Assembly: GCF_000266905.1 (NCBI RefSeq)
Contig: NC_018027.1
Location: forward strand, 1,178,001 to 1,242,000
Length of the DNA: 64,000 bases
Source of the DNA: Mycolicibacterium chubuense NBB4
GTDB lineage: Bacteria > Actinomycetota > Actinomycetes > Mycobacteriales > Mycobacteriaceae
Reading direction: 5' to 3'
In this document: positions 61,075-64,000 of the stretch, piece by piece
Layout: each line of letters begins with the position of its first letter
Numbering within the stretch: position 1 is the stretch's first letter
Notes under the pieces: model-generated
Told to the model about the DNA's origin: nothing
Database searches by the model: none
Seen by the model: the letters and a program-made list of their open reading frames with translations, nothing else
Made by a program: the position numbers and the translations under genes

Positions 61075-61548
61075 CTACGATCCCGGCCCGACGTTGCCTG
61101 ACGGGCGGGTCCGCAGATCGTGCACGTATTCCGGTGGTGCACCGGCGATTTCGGCCGCATCGGCCATCACGCCGAGGTAGCGCGCCGACGGGATCCCGCC
61201 CTCCCACGCGTCTATCACGTACAGCCACGCCAGCACCGGATCCCGGGTGGTGTCCGACGAGGTGCGTTCCACCCGGCACCGGATCTTCTTGTGGATGCCC
61301 AGTTCGGCGCCCTCCCAGCGGTCCAGGTTCTCCTCGTCCTCCTTGGTCATGTCGTAGAGCACGACGAACACCTTGGAGTCGGGATCCTCGACGATCGTGG
61401 CCAGCGCGCCCTCCCAGCCGATGTCCTCGCCGCCGAACGTCAACCGCCAGCCGTGCAGCCAGCCCGTGCCGGCCATGGGGGAGTGCGGGGCGCGCTGCAG
61501 CATCTGCTCGGGATCCATATTCGATCCGTACGCGGCGTAGATCGGCAC
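61075..61548 (-). CDS. Gamma-glutamylcyclotransferase-like protein
   Basis: 157 residues. The N-terminal YAAYGSNMDP is the substrate-binding YGSN loop of the GGCT/BtrG fold. A Glu in GWEGALATIVED is a plausible catalytic acid. It would release 5-oxoproline from gamma-glutamyl compounds, or act on another gamma-glutamyl amine. Position next to lpdA matches Rv3304. The ATG at 61548 starts the fold exactly. Divergent from lpdA across 89 bases. Confidence 0.85.
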   Translation of the reverse strand: MPIYAAYGSNMDPEQMLQRAPHSPMAGTGWLHGWRLTFGGEDIGWEGALATIVEDPDSKVFVVLYDMTKEDEENLDRWEGAELGIHKKIRCRVERTSSDTTRDPVLAWLYVIDAWEGGIPSARYLGVMADAAEIAGAPPEYVHDLRTRPSGNVGPGS

Positions 61549-61637
61549 GCGAGCAGCTTAGTCGCATCGTGTTGCTGCGGCGCAGAAGTCCGCGGGTCCG
61601 GGCGGTCGAACCGGGGCCGTTGCAATAGGTTGGTGCC

Positions 61638-63053
61638 GTGGTAACGCGCATCGTGATCATCGGCGGAGGGCCCGCGGGCTACGAGGCCGCGCTGGTGGCC
61701 GCGGCCCGGGGACGCGACGTCACCCAGGTGACCGTCGTCGACTCCGACGGCCTCGGCGGCGCCTGCGTCCTCTATGACTGCGTGCCGTCGAAGACGTTCA
61801 TCGCGTCCACCGGCGTGCGCACCGAGCTGCGCCGCGCCCAGGGCCTCGGCTTCGACATCGGCATCGACGCCGCCCCGATCTCGCTGCCGGAGATCAACAA
61901 CCGCGTCAAGACGCTGGCCGCCTCGCAGTCCGCCGACATCGGCTACCAGCTGCTCAACCAGCACGTGACGATCATCGGGGGCCGCGGCGAGCTCGTCGAC
62001 GACGTCGCCGGAATGGCCCACCACCGGGTCCGGGTCACGACGCCGGACGGCAAGGTCGGTGTGCTCAAGGCCGACGTCGTGCTGATCGCCACCGGCGCCA
62101 GCCCACGCGTGCTGCCGGGCGCGGTGCCCGACGGCGAGCGCATCCTCACCTGGCGGCACGTCTACGACCTCGACGAGCTGCCCGAGCACCTGATCATCGT
62201 CGGCTCGGGGGTGACAGGCGCGGAGTTCTGCAACGCCTACACCGAACTCGGCGTGACGGTGACGGTCGTCGCGAGCCGCGATCAGATCCTGCCGCACGAG
62301 GACTCCGACGCCGCGGCCGCGCTCGAGCAGGTGTTCGCCGAGCGCGGCGTGACCCTGGTCAAGAACGCCCGCGCGGAGTCGGTCAAGCGCACCGAGAAGG
62401 GCGTGCGGGTGACGATGGCCGACGGCCGCGTCGTCGACGGCAGCCACGCGCTGATGACCGTCGGGTCGGTGCCCAACACCCGCGGTCTGGGCCTGGAACG
62501 GGTCGGCGTCGAGCTCAACCCCGGCGGCTACATCCCCGTCGACCGGGTGTCCCGCACGCCCGCGTCCGGCATCTACGCCGCCGGGGACTGCACCGGGCTG
62601 CTGCCGCTGGCGTCGGTGGCCGCCATGCAGGGCCGCATCGCGATGTACCACGCGCTCGGGGAAGGCGTGTCCCCGATCCGCCTGCGCACGGTCGCGGCGG
62701 CGACGTTCACCCGGCCCGAGATCGGCGCGGTGGGCATCCCGCAGTCGGCGATCGACAACGGCACCGTGCCCGCGCGCACCCTGATGTTGCCGCTGAACAC
62801 CAACGCCAGGGCGAAGATGTCGCTGCTCCGGCACGGTTTCGTCAAGATCTTCTGCCGGCCCGCCACCGGTGTGGTGATCGGCGGTGTGGTGGTGGCGCCG
62901 ATCGCCTCGGAGCTGATCCTGCCGATCGCGCTGGCGGTGCAGAACCGCATCTCGGTGACCGATCTGGCCCAGACGCTGTCGGTGTATCCGTCGCTGTCGG
63001 GGTCCATCGTGGAGGCCGCCCGCCGACTCATGACGCACGACGATCTCGACTGA
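61638..63053 (+). CDS. lpdA: NAD(P)H quinone reductase LpdA (lipoamide dehydrogenase-like)
   Basis: 471 residues of the flavoprotein disulfide-reductase family, with FAD motif IIGGGPAGYEAALVAA, NAD motif IIVGSGVTGAEF near 190 and the second FAD block IYAAGDCTG. GGACVLYDCVPSK carries Cys43 and Cys48, the full CX4C pair. The M. tuberculosis LpdA I recall has Ala at the first position. The C-terminal catalytic His is replaced (VYPSLSGS), so lipoamide dehydrogenase activity is unlikely and quinone reduction is favoured. GTG start is possible at 61638; it is 53 bases upstream of glpD2 and likely shares its transcript. Matches Rv3303c. Confidence 0.92.
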   Translation: MVTRIVIIGGGPAGYEAALVAAARGRDVTQVTVVDSDGLGGACVLYDCVPSKTFIASTGVRTELRRAQGLGFDIGIDAAPISLPEINNRVKTLAASQSADIGYQLLNQHVTIIGGRGELVDDVAGMAHHRVRVTTPDGKVGVLKADVVLIATGASPRVLPGAVPDGERILTWRHVYDLDELPEHLIIVGSGVTGAEFCNAYTELGVTVTVVASRDQILPHEDSDAAAALEQVFAERGVTLVKNARAESVKRTEKGVRVTMADGRVVDGSHALMTVGSVPNTRGLGLERVGVELNPGGYIPVDRVSRTPASGIYAAGDCTGLLPLASVAAMQGRIAMYHALGEGVSPIRLRTVAAATFTRPEIGAVGIPQSAIDNGTVPARTLMLPLNTNARAKMSLLRHGFVKIFCRPATGVVIGGVVVAPIASELILPIALAVQNRISVTDLAQTLSVYPSLSGSIVEAARRLMTHDDLD

Positions 63054-63106
63054 CACGTAGCCTGGGGACGACAACCGTACTGACGAGTAACGAGGAGCCG
63101 GTCCAC

Positions 63107-64000
63107 GTGAGTGACCTGATCCCCGCTTCGGGTGACGGCGAGACGTTCCTGGGGCCCGACCAGCGCCGGCACGCGTGGGAGCGGCTCGGGAGCGAACAGT
63201 TCGACGTCGTGGTGATCGGCGGCGGGGTCGTCGGCGCCGGCGCGGCCCTGGACGCGGCGACCCGCGGGCTGAAGGTGGCGCTGGTGGAGGCCCGCGACTT
63301 CGCGTCGGGCACCTCGAGCCGCAGCAGCAAGATGTTCCACGGCGGTCTGCGCTACCTCGAGCAGCTGGAGTTCGGTCTGGTGCGCGAGGCGCTGCACGAG
63401 CGCGAGCTGTCGCTGACGACGCTGGCGCCGCATCTGGTCAAGCCGCTGCCGTTTCTGTTCCCGCTGACCAACCGGTGGTGGGAGCGGCCCTACATCGCCG
63501 CGGGCATCATGCTCTACGACCAGCTGGGCGGCGCGAAATCCGTTCCGGCGCAGAAACATCTGACGCGGGCGGGAGCGTTGCGGCTCTCACCGGGGTTGAA
63601 GCGCTCGTCGCTGATCGGCGGAATCCGTTACTACGACACCGTCGTCGACGACGCCCGGCACACGATGATGGTGGCACGCACCGCGGCGCACTACGGCGCA
63701 GTGGTGCGGACATCGACGCAGGTCGTCGCGCTGCTGCGCGAGGGTGACCGGGTGACCGGGGTGCGGGTGCGTGATTCCGAAGACGGTGCGGTGACCGAGG
63801 TCCGCGGCCACGTCGTGGTCAACGCGACCGGGGTGTGGACCGACGAGATCCAGGCATTGTCCAAGCAGCGCGGCCGGTTTCGCGTGCGCGCGTCCAAGGG
63901 CGTGCACGTCGTGGTCCCGCGCGACCGCATCGTCAGCGAGGTCGCGATCATCCTTCGCACCGAGAAGTCGGTGCTGTTCGTCATCCCGTGGGGCACGCAC
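63107..64000 (+). CDS. glpD2: Glycerol-3-phosphate dehydrogenase, partial (cut by window end)
   Basis: The first 298 codons are visible, out of an expected total of about 580. VVVIGGGVVGAGAALDAATRG is the FAD-binding fold, followed by SSRSSKMFHGGLRYLE, conserved in respiratory GlpD. It oxidises glycerol-3-phosphate to dihydroxyacetone phosphate at the membrane and passes electrons to the quinone pool, which fits with the adjacent quinone reductase lpdA. GTG start with GGAG Shine-Dalgarno. Very similar to Rv3302c as recalled. The 3' end lies outside the window. Confidence 0.93.
   Translation, partial: MSDLIPASGDGETFLGPDQRRHAWERLGSEQFDVVVIGGGVVGAGAALDAATRGLKVALVEARDFASGTSSRSSKMFHGGLRYLEQLEFGLVREALHERELSLTTLAPHLVKPLPFLFPLTNRWWERPYIAAGIMLYDQLGGAKSVPAQKHLTRAGALRLSPGLKRSSLIGGIRYYDTVVDDARHTMMVARTAAHYGAVVRTSTQVVALLREGDRVTGVRVRDSEDGAVTEVRGHVVVNATGVWTDEIQALSKQRGRFRVRASKGVHVVVPRDRIVSEVAIILRTEKSVLFVIPWGTH

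Overview
The window reads as chromosomal DNA of a pigmented, environmental-type mycobacterium (Mycolicibacterium-like). The support is high GC with strong third-position GC, many GTG starts, 1- and 4-base stop/start overlaps, an isorenieratene-type carotenoid gene set, and a right half whose gene order matches, from memory, the Mycobacterium tuberculosis interval Rv3302c-Rv3319 (glpD2, lpdA, ggct, amiA1, amiB1, deoD, pmmB, upp, satS, add, deoA, cdd, sdhC-D-A-B). No tRNA, rRNA, CRISPR array, insertion sequence or prophage was seen. No gene-free gap exceeds 300 bases.

Left region (0-22 kb, accessory metabolism). An ECF41 sigma factor (sigJ type) is followed by an epimerase, a TetR regulator, an SDR oxidoreductase and a carboxymuconolactone decarboxylase-like protein: all three target classes known for ECF41. 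Two matching dyads flank the TetR-linked genes. Next come an MMPL exporter and a tightly overlapping carotenoid operon (crtE, crtI, crtB, crtYc, crtYd, crtU). An NRAMP-family transporter with a PRC/MgtE-N partner, glgX, a bifunctional adhE with a DosR-like box, and a flavodoxin follow. A Rieske protein often linked to carotenoid loci and an isopentenyl-diphosphate isomerase then close what looks like a split carotenoid locus.

Centre (22-38 kb). One 11.7-kb gene encodes a predicted secreted protein of about 3895 residues: a long N-terminal region with an internal hydrophobic signal, a Ser/Asp-rich then Pro/Ala-rich stretch, 19 Ig/cadherin-like repeats and five YVTN beta-propellers. Divergent from it is a second, divergent copy of a SecA1-type translocase ATPase. 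The pair resembles in concept the dedicated accessory-Sec/giant-adhesin pairs of streptococci and is the most notable candidate system here. A CGNR regulator and an alpha/beta hydrolase follow.

Right region (38-64 kb). Conserved housekeeping: succinate dehydrogenase, pyrimidine and purine salvage (cdd, deoA, add, upp, deoD), phosphomannomutase, M20 amidohydrolases, lpdA and glpD2 (cut by the window end). It is interrupted by accessory blocks: an F420-type oxidoreductase, a FadD ligase, an orphan YrbE permease operon, an acyltransferase and an EspC-like/NlpC-P60 pair between satS and upp; a MarR/AbrB-family pair; and a solitary AbiEi/DUF559-like protein. SatS, known as the SecA2-pathway chaperone in M. 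tuberculosis, is present while its neighbour sapM is absent.
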